From Paulinella micropora (taxonomy: Eukaryota; Cercozoa; Imbricatea; Euglyphida; Paulinellidae), in the NCBI GenBank assembly GCA_019918135.1, contig WBZZ01002344.1:125001-189000 (forward strand): DNA of 64,000 nt. The letters are read 5' to 3'. Positions 20,243 through 30,161 of this stretch are shown one piece after another; the stretch's first letter is position 1; each line of letters opens with the position of its first letter. A program made the translations under genes and the position numbers. The notes beneath the pieces are model-generated. The model was not told where the DNA came from, made no database searches, and saw nothing but the letters and a program-made list of their open reading frames with translations.

Positions 20243-20830
20243 TTAGCCGATGAGCCTGGCGTCTCCGGCCTTGTGGATGGAGGCCCAGCCGCGCACAGAG
20301 CCGTTCTGGCGGTCGAGGGCGGATACAGCGGGGATGGCAGCCCACTGTTGGTCTCTGAGCTTGGCCGCCTGGTACTGTTCCACAAACGCCGAAACTTGCA
20401 TGCACCCCTCCCAGTTGTTTCCGTACGTACGCCTGATTTCCGTCAGCCATGGCAGCATGTCCTTGTTGTTTTCCCCCCATCCCGCGGCTGCTTCATTAGC
20501 ACAGCAGTTGGTTTTACAAACAGGAGCTCCGTACACGTCTGCGATCTCTGCTGGTGTGCCCACGAGCAAAACCGCCCCTTTGTACCAAGGCGCCAGCGAG
20601 TTCTGCGACAGGCGCTGGGCCACCTTCTGCATGTTCTCGAGGGTCTTGCCCTCATCTCCTGCGATTGTCACTCCCTTCAGGGCCGAGTAGATGATCGAGC
20701 TGGTAGCGAGCGAGTCGGTCTGGATGACCGGCCGGGTCTCGGTACCATGCTCGACCTGGTTGGCCTGGGCGGCGGCAGTCTTTTCTTCGCCGGTGTTGAC
20801 TAGCGGCACGGTAGGTCCTCGGTTGCTCAT
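20243..20830 (-). CDS. Unknown virion-block protein
   Basis: A 195-residue soluble protein starting MSNRGPTVPLVNTGEEK, with a pair of adjacent cysteines (CKTNCCANEA) near residue 110 and a Trp-containing C-terminal half (DMLPWLTEIRRTYGNNWEGC). The family is not recognised. Its position between structural genes suggests a minor capsid or scaffold role; I could not see a clear single jelly-roll (penton) pattern. Confidence 0.55.
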   Translation of the reverse strand: MSNRGPTVPLVNTGEEKTAAAQANQVEHGTETRPVIQTDSLATSSIIYSALKGVTIAGDEGKTLENMQKVAQRLSQNSLAPWYKGAVLLVGTPAEIADVYGAPVCKTNCCANEAAAGWGENNKDMLPWLTEIRRTYGNNWEGCMQVSAFVEQYQAAKLRDQQWAAIPAVSALDRQNGSVRGWASIHKAGDARLIG

Positions 20831-20872
20831 GGTCGTATATAAAAATCACCCGACAAGAAAAAAATTTTTTAA

Positions 20873-21139
20873 TTATTTGCCGCCGCCAATCAGCTGCTGT
20901 TCGCAGCGGGCGGCCTGTTCAGGTGTCACTTCCAGCAAAATGGTGGCATCGGCAATGGCCGGCTGCTTGAACACTTTCTCGATGGGTGCTTCGACCACTG
21001 TAGTCTGCAGAACCTCAATCGCTTTTTTCTCGGCGTCCTTGCGTTCCTCGCGCTTTTTCGAGGCGACGCGCGACTGTGTCTCGTTGACTTTGCCCAAGGC
21101 CAGGGCCAAGGTCGGGTCGAAGAAGGCCAGGTGCTGCAT
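20873..21139 (-). CDS. Small charged helical protein
   Basis: An 88-residue protein starting MQHLAFFDPTLALALGK, with a strongly charged helix SRVASKKREERKDAEKK and a hydrophilic tail ending in GGGK. Six bases separate its start from the stop of the large coiled-coil protein upstream. Unknown function. Confidence 0.5.
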   Translation of the reverse strand: MQHLAFFDPTLALALGKVNETQSRVASKKREERKDAEKKAIEVLQTTVVEAPIEKVFKQPAIADATILLEVTPEQAARCEQQLIGGGK

Positions 21140-21145
21140 TTTTTA

Positions 21146-23895
21146 TCACTGTGTGATCAGTTGAGTATCAACTTTTGGTTTTTTGTTTTTTAGCTTGAGC
21201 CTGCTCTTTTTGCCACTTTCTTTTACGCTCGTGGCCTTCCCTTCCTCGATAGCCTTCACGGTATTCGTATTATTTGACGACGCCTGTGTGGAACCGACGT
21301 TTTCTAGACTACGTCTCGTACCTGCCTTAGCTGCCTTGAGAGCCCCGACGCGGTCGGGCACAGCCGTCACACCCGCGGTCCTCATGATCAGCGCCAGGTT
21401 CTTTCCGAAGACTTCCAGGTTCTGGTTACTGCCCATCTTCGAGAGGAGACTATACCGCCCTGTTAACTGTGCGTGAAGTGCATCCTTCCTGTCCGGGTGT
21501 TTGAGATATTCCTGGACGTACGGGGCAACGACCATCTGCGCGACAACAGGGACGTCCTGTGGCGGTGCAGTTGTAATAAACTGGTGTAGCAGCTTGTAAT
21601 TGAGACCGTGGTCGCTAGCCAACACGAGTTGGTTGCTGTTTTGGGCGGAGGAAGAAGGCACAGCCTTGTCCTCCAGCTTGTCGTAGAGAAGCAAGGCCGC
21701 CTTGTTCTTCTCTTCTTCGGTGCCCGCCTTCTTGTACTCGACGAGCATCCTGGCAGGGTACCCGATGAGTTTATTGACCTTGTCGACAAACGCTTTTCCT
21801 TTGGGCGTAGCCAACGCGTCTGTGTGCAGTAGCTGCGTGTTCATGCCCGCGACGGCCTCCTTTGGCGTGGCAGCAGCCTTCATCGCTTGGCTGACGTAGT
21901 CCTTAGCCAGCGCGCTGACCTGTTCGATGTTACTGGTATTGTTGATGCTGGCCACAGGGACGCTGACAAGCGCCTGTGACTGTAGAGGCGGAACAGTAGT
22001 TTTTGCGTCCGGCTCCGATACCATCGGGCTGTCCCCGTCACCGTCTTTCTCTTCTTCTTTCTCTTCTTCCTCGGCGGGCGGCCAGCCATCGTCCATGTTA
22101 AGATCGCCGTCGTCGACTTCATCACCCGGGTTTTCGAAGTCGTTGGCTCTCGTCCGTTTCAGCTGTTTCAGAATAGCCCGGAGCTGCTCACGCACGTTCT
22201 CCGCGAGATAACCGTCTTTGCCGCTCAGCTTGCGAGCTACTTGTTGCGCGACGCTGGTAAACCCGTCCTCTAGCTCGACCGCGTTCTTGAGGCAGAAATT
22301 TGAGAGGCCGGCCACGTACGTCTCGGCCGCCGCCGTCAAGTCGTAGTATTCGTCCTCCTTTGTGAGCTTGTCGATGGTCTCCATCATTTTCTCCATCTCG
22401 AACCGGGCAAACTTGCGGCGGGTGTCCGGGGCCGAGCTACTGCTGCTGCTGCTGCCTGGAGATGCAGTAGCAGCGCCGCTAGCACCGCTCTCTATTGCCA
22501 GGGCGCTAGTGCTTCCGTTTGGCGCCGCGGTCAAGGCAAACGCGATGTCTGCAATTTGTGACGCGGCCTGTCCCTTCTGTCCCTCCTTCCACATCTGAAG
22601 AGAGTCTCTGATAGTGTTTTCGATGGCCTGGACCTGTTTGGCAGCTGTTTGTTGGCCTTCGATGTACATCTTGGTGGCCTCAGCGTTCTGTTGTGCCTGT
22701 TGGACGTTGTGCTGGTCGGTCATCTGGCCTTGCGTTAACATGGCCCGGCGATGGATATCACCTATCCGCGCCTGCGTCCCGAGCATTGCGTTCTGTCTCT
22801 CGTCATCGACATTGGCTTTAGTCTCGGCAGCACCGATGGCCAGCTGGCTGTTCGCACTGTTCTGGACCCGGCTGACTTGGAGCTGCGCCTCGTTGTTGGC
22901 AGCGGCCGTGTCGGTCAGCAGCAGCGCGTCTTTCTGGGCACCCGTGATTGCCAGTGCCGCGTTCGTGCTTTGGTCAATCCTGTTGGCGACAACCGCTGAG
23001 CCTGCTCTTAGCCATGATATATACTCTGCGTGTTGCGCGTTTTGTTTTCTGAGGGCTATAAGTCGGTCTGATGATTCTTTTATCTTTTTGGCTGTCTCAG
23101 CAATAGCCGCTGCTTGTTGCTCCTCGCTCCTAACCTTCATTTTGACGTCCTCCTCCAATTTTTGTCGCTCCATCTTCAGCCTTCTGTGCTTCATTTCCTC
23201 CGCGTGTTCCTTTTGCTTCGTGTCTTCATATGCCTCTTCTTGCTCTTGGTTAAACTTTGCGACGTCCAGCTTTCTCTGTTCTTCGTTATTTTTTTCTGTT
23301 GTTCCAGCTCCTTATTTCTGAATTCCAGTTGTTTGTACTCAGCCTGGATTTTGGTGGCCCGGGGCTTCTCGGCCGACTTGGACAGGGCCACTTGGTTTCC
23401 TTCATGCGCCTCCGGTTTCGACTCTTTTGCGTCCGCTGCTGCCGGGGCGTCCTCCGTGTGCGAGCCATTATCGTCGTCGAGATCCGGCAACGCCATGGCC
23501 TCTGCGCCTTTGAACGTGTCTTCTTCCTTGGCAGGTTCCTTTTGTTCTTGTGTCGTGCTAGGCTTGGTGCCATCAGGACCGTCACCAGGCTTTGCGGCGC
23601 TGTTGCCGCTACCGCCTCCTCCTTTGTCGACAGGCTTGGCGCCGCTGCCGCCTCCTCCTCCTCCTCTATCGACCGGAGCGCTGGGCTTGAGCTCGCGCTT
23701 GGCATCGATCGGGCCGGTCATGTAGTCGAGATTGACATGGCGCATAAGGGCTTTGGCCTTGGCCAGGTTTCCAAAAATGCCGCCGCTGTTGCTACCCTGC
23801 TGTTTGAAAGGCAGCGGCCGGTAGTCAAAGAACTTGCCATTGGGCCGGCCCGTCCAGCTGCCGGCCGCCTTGCCGTCGCCGCTGACATAGCGCAT
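21146..23895 (-). CDS. Large coiled-coil structural protein split by an A7 frameshift
   Basis: Two frames (23191-23895 and 21146-23194) make one protein of about 915 residues. The first part has a Gly/Lys-rich linker and the start of a long coiled coil (AEYKQLEFRNKELEQQ). At the A7 run (about 23,289-23,295) it leaves frame and ends 100 bases later. In the neighbouring frame the heptad-like coil continues without a gap (EEQRKLDVAKFNQEQEEA) into the second part, which stays helical and Ala/Gln-rich to about residue 470, followed by an acidic low-complexity segment and a helical C-terminal domain. The run can be read as the slippery A_AAA_AAT, so programmed -1 frameshifting, polymerase slippage or a sequencing error are all possible. 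Probably a core, scaffold or tegument-like virion protein. Confidence 0.6.
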
Positions 23896-23931
23896 TCTTT
23901 TTGAAAATCCAGGACAAGAAAAAAAAGTTTT

Positions 23932-24015
23932 TTATAGTGACTTTGCGATTTGTTGTGCTATCTGTTTGCGCTTCCGCTTGGCCGCTGACCGCAGCTCTTG
24001 GATTCTGGCGGGCAT
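23932..24015 (-). CDS. Possible 27-residue very basic peptide
   Basis: MPARIQELRSAAKRKRKQIA and seven more residues, ending in SL. The frame has its own ATG and stop and fits the gap between two structural genes. Similar tiny basic peptides condense DNA in adenoviruses; that comparison is only by analogy. It could be chance. Confidence 0.35.
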   Translation of the reverse strand: MPARIQELRSAAKRKRKQIAQQIAKSL

Positions 24016-24032
24016 TGCTGGTAAAGGCACGC

Positions 24033-24233
24033 CTAGTCGGCCGCGTCGTCATCGAGCGAGGTCAGCGCGGTCGACAGCTGTGGGTTTACGTGCTTCATGA
24101 TGTGGCGAGTGCGGGCCGCCATCTCGGCCGACCCACCGCCCGCGTAACCCGTCGTCTTCTTTTTGTAGGGCATGGGCGCCTTGTTGGTGAACGCGGCACC
24201 GGCGTGCTTTGTTTTCCAGGACTGCTTGGGCAT
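24033..24233 (-). CDS. Small basic protein, 66 residues
   Basis: Starts MPKQSWKTKHAGAAFTNKAP, is rich in Lys, Gly and Thr in its first half and ends with an acidic tail. It is divergently transcribed from the ATPase gene, sharing a 75-base AT-rich intergenic region. Probably a small virion protein; no family recognised. Confidence 0.5.
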   Translation of the reverse strand: MPKQSWKTKHAGAAFTNKAPMPYKKKTTGYAGGGSAEMAARTRHIMKHVNPQLSTALTSLDDDAAD

Positions 24234-24308
24234 CGTGCTGGCTGTTGTAAAAACACTGCCGCGAAAATTAAAAAATTATCCTGCTCACAATCTCTACTAG
24301 GGAAAAAA

Positions 24309-25595
24309 ATGCAGCAGCAAGAAGGCCCGGTCGAACGGCTGCAGGAGCCAGAGCAACAGCTTGGCGAGAAGACGATCGAGGAGAAGATACTTGAATATGT
24401 CGACAAGCAGAAAGACAAGGGCAAGAAGAAGAAGAAGAAGCAGCAGCAGCCGGCAGAGCAGCTGCAGCCGACCGAGTTCAAGCGGAACATCGAAGTCTTC
24501 TACCCGCGCGAAAAGGGGGCAGGACAGCTGTTCGTTTTAGTTGGAAAATCGGAACGCAGCAAGACCCATTTCCTGAAATGGCTCTTGTACAGCCTGTGTG
24601 CGCGCAAGAAGGACCCTTTCCAGTACGGCCTGATCATGGTTCGCACCAAGTTCAAGAACAGTTTTTCTTTCCATTTTGCGAGCGAGCAGCACTGCAAGAT
24701 CTACGAAGGGTTCAGGATGGACATCTTGCAGAACTACGTGGAAAACCTCAAGAAGCGCTACCTCGAAAACAAGTACCTGGAGCCGAGCTTCATCGTGTTC
24801 GATGATTTAGTTGGTATAATAGATAGTACAGATCGATGGATGCAGAACTTTTTTGGTACATATCGCCACTATAACATCACGATCTTCATCGCGGTGCAGT
24901 ACCTCACCGGCCGGAACTCCGTATCGCCGATTATGCGCGAACAGACATCGCATTGCATCATGTTCAACTCAAAAGTACAGCGGACCCTCAACAACCTGTG
25001 GGAAAACTACGGACAGCTCTTTCCCAAGAAAGAGTTTCTGACTCACTTTGCGCAATGTACAGACGAGCGCAACGTGGGGACGCGACACGCGGCGATGGTG
25101 TATCACGAGCACATCGACCGGCTAGAGTACAACTACAAGTCCTGGCTCGCTCCAGCTTCGTTACCCGATGGTGAGGTGATCTTGCGTGGGCCTGACCCAC
25201 CGAAGCTGCCGAGCCGAGCGGACGTCCAGAAGCAGGAACGCCTGAAACAGCTGGCGTACCGCGCGCCAAGCTGGCTGCCGACTTCGCTCAAGGGGATGTC
25301 GCGCCAAGAGCGAGAAGTGATGCAAAGAATGTTATTCTACGGCGACCGTGCGAGACAGCGCCTGAAAAGGGACGGGAAGACCATGGTCCAGCAAGACAAA
25401 GAGATCCTCAAGCGGCTGGACCGACAAACCAGAGACGCCGAGAAGCTGGCAGCAGAGCGGTTTGCGCAGCAGAACCAGCCACCGCCCGCGCCGTTCAAGA
25501 ACAATTTCGCGTACACCAACGCCGGCACAACTGTCAGGCCGCTCGCGCCCGTCATAGGTGGCGGGCCGCCCGCCAACGGTTACGACAGCTCTTGA
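24309..25595 (+). CDS. A32/FtsK-HerA-type genome packaging ATPase
   Basis: Starts at the ATG at 24309 (frame open further upstream but without coding character), 428 residues. After a Lys/Gln-rich tail (EKILEYVDKQKDKGKKKK) comes the P-loop region LFVLVGKSERSKTHFLKWLL near residue 75, where the usual GKS/T loop is altered to GKSERSKT. The Walker B strand is FIVFDDLVG near residue 165, and a sensor-like AVQYLTGRN follows. This is the arrangement in poxvirus A32-like and polinton ATPases that pump DNA into the capsid. The C-terminal 130 residues are a basic, Pro/Gln-containing extension. An AATTAAAAAATTA box 31 bases upstream is a probable promoter. It is one of the best-preserved genes here. 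Confidence 0.85.
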   Translation: MQQQEGPVERLQEPEQQLGEKTIEEKILEYVDKQKDKGKKKKKKQQQPAEQLQPTEFKRNIEVFYPREKGAGQLFVLVGKSERSKTHFLKWLLYSLCARKKDPFQYGLIMVRTKFKNSFSFHFASEQHCKIYEGFRMDILQNYVENLKKRYLENKYLEPSFIVFDDLVGIIDSTDRWMQNFFGTYRHYNITIFIAVQYLTGRNSVSPIMREQTSHCIMFNSKVQRTLNNLWENYGQLFPKKEFLTHFAQCTDERNVGTRHAAMVYHEHIDRLEYNYKSWLAPASLPDGEVILRGPDPPKLPSRADVQKQERLKQLAYRAPSWLPTSLKGMSRQEREVMQRMLFYGDRARQRLKRDGKTMVQQDKEILKRLDRQTRDAEKLAAERFAQQNQPPPAPFKNNFAYTNAGTTVRPLAPVIGGGPPANGYDSS

Positions 25596-25628
25596 AAAAC
25601 AAAAATTCTATCCCTTATAATTAAAAAA

Positions 25629-26207
25629 ATGCTACTGGCCGCGTTACCAGCTGATCTCCTAATAGAGGTGCTTTCTTACCTCCGCGTCGGTGAAATCGCG
25701 CACACGATCCGCCACCTCAAAACGCACACGAGCCGGTTCGCGCGCGGCCGGTGGAAGCGGCGCAAAGTGCAGAACGGCGAGCTGTCCGGCCTGCACAAGT
25801 TCCTCAACGCGACTTTCAAGTACGACACCAAGTCGCTGCCGCGCCTCATCAACACCGTGTCGCGCAAGAGCGAGCACATCTGCTTTACCTGCACCCAAAA
25901 GAGGACGGTCGAGGGCTACTGCGGCACCTGCTTCGTGTTCCACCACCGCGACCGAGTGATCACTCCCTTTGCTGCGTGCAGGCGCATGGGCCGCACGTCT
26001 TTCCCCGTGCCCAGGACGACACGAGACTCTATTGTAGCGCTGGCGTATGTACCGGCCTACCGCTTCCGCATGGCGTATGAAGAAGCTGGTTGGCCCGTGC
26101 TGCAAGTAGACAAGTGGACCAGCTATTTGTGGCTGACGGGAGCCGAAGAGACGGCCGCCCGGTTCAAGCCCCGGTTCAACAGGGGGCTGTACATTACGGA
26201 TTTTTAA
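25629..26207 (+). CDS. F-box-like protein with Cys cluster
   Basis: A 192-residue protein beginning with an F-box-like helix set, ALPADLLIEVLSYLRVGEI (residues 4-22), then HTIRHLKTHTSRF. Residues about 78-105 carry CFTC and CGTCF, which could form a zinc site. F-box proteins recruit substrates to SCF ubiquitin ligases, and large DNA viruses use them to redirect host degradation; that role is inferred here. It follows the ATPase by 33 bases with an AATTAAAAAA box touching its ATG, so it probably has its own promoter. Confidence 0.65.
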   Translation: MLLAALPADLLIEVLSYLRVGEIAHTIRHLKTHTSRFARGRWKRRKVQNGELSGLHKFLNATFKYDTKSLPRLINTVSRKSEHICFTCTQKRTVEGYCGTCFVFHHRDRVITPFAACRRMGRTSFPVPRTTRDSIVALAYVPAYRFRMAYEEAGWPVLQVDKWTSYLWLTGAEETAARFKPRFNRGLYITDF

Positions 26208-26225
26208 ATCTTCTTGATTTTTTAA

Positions 26226-26783
26226 TTAAAACGAAAAATGCTCTGCAGCGCTCTCAAGTTCGTTTTCTTCTTCCCTGTCCTGCTCGTAAGTCAGAACAGG
26301 GGTCAGGAGCTCGAAAGGAGGCATTGCCTCTTCTTCGGTGTCAACTGCACCAACTGTCTCGTCCAGAGCAGGCTGGAGCATGCTTGTTGTGTCTGGAGCG
26401 AACTGTCCAAGAATTGCAAATCCATCGCGGACGCCCTCGAGATAGCTCACGGCAGTGGCGACGCTTGGTTCAAGGGGCTTGTTACTGACCCTGGGCTGTG
26501 TCCGCCGTGAGGGCCGCACGTTCCAGTCCGACGCAAACTGGCCCATGACCTCGACGGCTATTTCTGGCGCGCAGACCCACGTGCCACAGCGCTGGCCGCG
26601 CTGTTTCGGGAATTTGAATCTCGAAATGTGGCCGTTGGTTAGCCGGTAGGGGTGTAGCTGGAGGTGCCTGCGGATCCGTTCCGCGCAACGGCTAGGAGTC
26701 AAAAAAGGAAACGTTTTCCCGGCAAAATCAACGAGCGAAATTTTCCCGTCAGGTGCCACTCGGCACGGTTTGTCGCAACTCAT
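26226..26783 (-). CDS. Unknown protein, acidic C-terminus
   Basis: I place the start at the ATG at 26783 (MSCDKPCRVAPDG); the frame is open further upstream but loses coding character. About 185 residues. The N-terminal half contains basic and aromatic residues (FPFLTPSRCAERIRRHL), the C-terminal third is strongly acidic (EEEN and similar). No family recognised. It converges with the F-box gene, ends separated by 18 bases. Confidence 0.45.
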   Translation of the reverse strand: MSCDKPCRVAPDGKISLVDFAGKTFPFLTPSRCAERIRRHLQLHPYRLTNGHISRFKFPKQRGQRCGTWVCAPEIAVEVMGQFASDWNVRPSRRTQPRVSNKPLEPSVATAVSYLEGVRDGFAILGQFAPDTTSMLQPALDETVGAVDTEEEAMPPFELLTPVLTYEQDREEENELESAAEHFSF

Positions 26784-26878
26784 CACAAAAAAAAATTGCA
26801 AGGGCTTCGACCTTGCTCTGCTTTTCACTTTCCGACTTCAATAAAAGCCAGATTATGAGCTTTTGGTTCTTGAATCTC

Positions 26879-29184
26879 TTAACACAATTGTGTAAACCGC
26901 GTGATCTGAGCGGCTGGTGTAGGATCAGCCGTATCAAGGGCCGTAGCGGCATGACTAGCGAAACGGTAAGAGGCTTTCACGGAAAAAATGGAATCGACAG
27001 TCCCGCGCCAAAAACCGGGCCGGCGCAGTTCTTGGGCATGGTGTTGCAAATTTGCCGCGAAAAATTCGACTGCTTGGCGGCGTAACCGTTCGGCTCTGGT
27101 CTCGCGGGGCAGCTGCGTAAGCCTAGGCGGGATTACGTATTTCAGGTCACCCAGAACCCGGGCATAGTCCGAGGCCAGCTTTTCGCCCTGTTGCACAATG
27201 GCCTGCACAATCTTGAGCAATTCCGGCTCGTGCAGTGAGGGAACTGCCTTGCTCATCACTTTGACCTTGTCGTAAAACATCTGCGTCTTGAGATTGCCGA
27301 GCCCTTCTTCCTTGTTTTCGTACTCGAGCGTGTGCCCCAAAACCCGGCTGAAAAACACCGGCCGGGCCACGAGCGACTGGTTGCCGTAGAGTTCCCAGGC
27401 CACGTTGGCGTAGATGGCTCGCAGCAAGTGAGGGTGGCTAATGCGGAATTCGCTGTGGTGCGCTCTTGGTAGAGGCGTGTCAGGTCTTCGAACGTGTTTT
27501 TGAAGCCCCCGCCTTTCATGGCCGCGGAAACCTGCTGTTAGGCATCACTTGGCTGGGCCGTTCGATGTTCTTCTTGTGGCCGGCGTTCACCAGCGACTTC
27601 ATCCAGGGCAGGGTGCTGACCTTCATCTTCTTCGCGGGTGGCATGGCAATGGGCTGGTTGTCCTCTTCGGCCAAGATCTCTGCCCGGTGCGAGGTCCAGC
27701 TCAGGTAATCTGACTTGGGCCTGTCGCCTTTAAGCAGCATGCTGGCATCAGGCGCCATTTTCGCTCTGTGCTTAAAGTGGTTCTCGGCGCCGTAGATCAT
27801 GTGCCGGTAGATTCTCAGCACCCCGTCCGACGAGGCCGTGGGTAAGGCGACGGGCTTGCCGACATAGATAGAGTCTTGGTAATCGCTTTGCTCGTTCGGG
27901 TCCCTTTGGGGTCTGCTCCCTTTTTCGCCGCCCGGTGTTGCAAGACGTGCTTTTGCGGCCAATCTCCGTAAACGTTATGTACTGGTCGTCCTCCACGGCA
28001 AGAACTCGCTGAACTTCCACAGCTCGGCCATGCGACAGCCGAGGATAGACAGCAGCAGAAAGGACTGCAGGGCCCACAGCGGGTGCCTCTCGCTAGGCGC
28101 AAACGGGCCGTCGTTGGTGCGCTTGGCCTCAGCCGACTCAAAGCAGTCTGCCTCCGCGAGCATGGCCCGGTAGAGCTCGTCCAAGAACGCGCACCAGGGG
28201 TCCAAGTAGAGCACGTGCCTGTTCTTGAGGTTGGCCATGGTCGCTTTGCTGGTCTGCAGGGCCCCCTGGCGTTCACGTCCCTGTCGCGAAAGTAGCTGCC
28301 TCCTTCCGTGAACCACTTCTGCACAAAGTCTTCTCCCCAGACACAGCGCGAGGGCTGTTTGGATTTGTCTTGTACCTCTTTCACGAGGCCAAGATCAGCC
28401 ACTCGACTACAAAGTCCGTGTAGTCTCTGCTGCGTGAACTCAGCCCTGGCCTGGCCGCGTCTACCAGGTCGTTGATGAACGGCAGGAACTGCTCCACGTC
28501 TCGCCGCAGCCTCAGCAGAGTCGCACAGAAGGCCAGCAGGCACGTAGGGAAAGGCCCTTCTGTCTTGGTCACGATCGATTTGATCCACCTGTCTTCGTCG
28601 CCGAACAGGACCTTGCGCAGCGTGGTGGTCTTGCGGCCTACCACGTCGGCGGAGCTGGCAGGGAAAAGCAGGCCGCCGCCCTCTTGCTCCACAATGATAA
28701 AGTTCAACTCCGAGGCCTTGTTTCTCTTGAGCAGCTTTGTTTTGTCCAGGCCGCTGTTCACGTACAGCAGGTGCGCAAACTGGTGGTCGTCGCTGTTTTC
28801 TTTGGTCAGGAATTCCGACCAGTGGCCCCGGCGTCCCGAGATGATCTTGGCGAGCGCGGGCGAGGGCTCGTGGAGGGCCGGGTCCACGCCACACGCGCAA
28901 AGGTGCATGCGGTCGAGCACCTGGTCCCGGTAACGGTCCCGCAGCTCGGCGAGGCTGGCCACGAAATTGTCCCGCAGGTCTACCCATTCCGCGGCGCTCA
29001 TCTTGGTCTTGAGCGGCAGTCGTTCCGGCCAGACCGGCACCGGCTTCTGGCCCGCGCGTATCTCCTCGAGCGTGGTGTTGTTAAAAGCGTCGATCACCTC
29101 CTGGGGCGGTCTGGGGTCGATCGTCACGACCGGACGGTGGTTGGGCTCCGCGCCAAGCCGGCCACTCGCGGCCCACTTTGCCAT
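26879..29184 (-). pseudogene. Tyrosine recombinase resembling telomere resolvases (protelomerase), frameshifted
   Basis: Pieces in several frames: 28381-29184, 27975-28316, 27516-27962, 27430-27519 and 26879-27475 form one protein of about 760 residues. The catalytic domain is C-terminal: first arginine in SILGCRMAELWKF (about 28,050), second in HPHLLRAIYANVAWELYG (about 27,420), the late histidine in FFSRVLGHTLEY (about 27,330), and a candidate tyrosine in QMFYDKVKV (about 27,265). The long second-Arg block followed by a VLGH box is more like telomere resolvases (TelK/TelN/TelA) than simple integrases, and the length fits. It would cut and rejoin palindromic ends into hairpins, or integrate the genome. 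At least three frameshifts inactivate this copy unless they are sequence errors. Confidence 0.6.
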
Positions 29185-29191
29185 GATCTTT

Positions 29192-30039
29192 TTAATGACT
29201 ATAGGGTACAAGATTTGTTTTTTCAGCAATAGCCACAACACCCGCGGCCAGCATCTTTCTCTTTTTTTTCTTTTTCTTTTTCTTCTTGGCGTGGGGGCCA
29301 GACAAAAGATGGCTCGCGAGCGGGCGCGCGAGGCCGCTGCCGTTCAGTGAACCAGCCAAGGCAATGAAAGGCCAACCCTGTTCTTCGCACACGAGCGCGA
29401 ACATGGCGCTTTGGCGGTGGCGCGACTCGGCCTGTTTCAGTTCTGGTACCTGTGCCGCTAGCCCTTCTTCGTCCATCAACAACAGGAAAGCACGGAGAAG
29501 AGTCTGATAATTGACAAAACACCGGCGGCCCACGCGTACCTCTCTCTCAACTTCTTTAGCACTCGGGGCCAACAGGCGTCGACCTTTTTGAAGAGGCGTT
29601 CCAGCTCCTCCAGCGTCTGTTTGCTCGGTTCGCGCCGGCTCAGGCCATAGCCTAACAGGTGGCACAGTTGGCTGGCTCGGTCGGTAGTCAGGGGGCCTAG
29701 CTTCTCCCTGCGCCAGATGTAGGCGAGGCGAGCGGGCGTCGGGTTCTGTGCCCGCCACTTGTGGGTCAGGCGCCTCGCTTGTGCTAACAAGGCCGGGCTG
29801 ACACACGACGCAGACTGATTCACACCTCGCAGGTTGAAGGTCTCTCGTATTATCTGACGAAAGCGGCTCAGGCGAGTGTAGCCGACATGTCTGGGAGCGT
29901 GTTGCTCCCTTACCATCTGCCCATTGACCAGCCAGCATTGTGACGTGTACAGCTCGTGCTCTGTCTTGACCAGGCCACACTTAGAGCAGTACGTACCGGT
30001 GGTCGCGAGGCTGAACGTCCAGTTGTGGTCGCAGGACAT
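29192..30039 (-). pseudogene. Poxvirus VLTF3-like late transcription factor, frameshifted
   Basis: The N-terminal frame (from ATG 30039) has a zinc ribbon (CDHNW then YCSKCG), then HVGYTRLSRFRQIIRET, matching the Y-R...HF box after the ribbon in VLTF3 proteins, and PSKQTLEELERLFKKVD. At about 29,500 coding moves to the other frame: VGRRCFVNYQTLLRAFLLLM, VPELKQAESRHRQSAMF and EEQGWPFIAL, which match the VLTF3 C-terminal pattern (nF.sY..vl.k......f...W...c.elgW.F). VLTF3 is a hallmark of Nucleocytoviricota and drives transcription of virion genes. A Lys run (9-10 residues from an AAG/AAA tract) precedes the C-terminus. One frameshift breaks the gene. Confidence 0.75.
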
Positions 30040-30161
30040 AAATGAAAAGTGGCAAGGCCAGCAGAGAAAAAACTAAAGATTACGAATGTGGACGTTTAAG
30101 GTTCAAGAGTTGAAACAACCAACGAAAGTCAAAAAAGGGCAGAGAAAAGGCCCCAGAAAAG

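Noticed and set aside
22614..23904. Cys/Ser/Leu-rich plus-strand frames
   Set aside because: Antisense to the coiled-coil protein gene; composition follows from its Ala/Glu/Lys codons.
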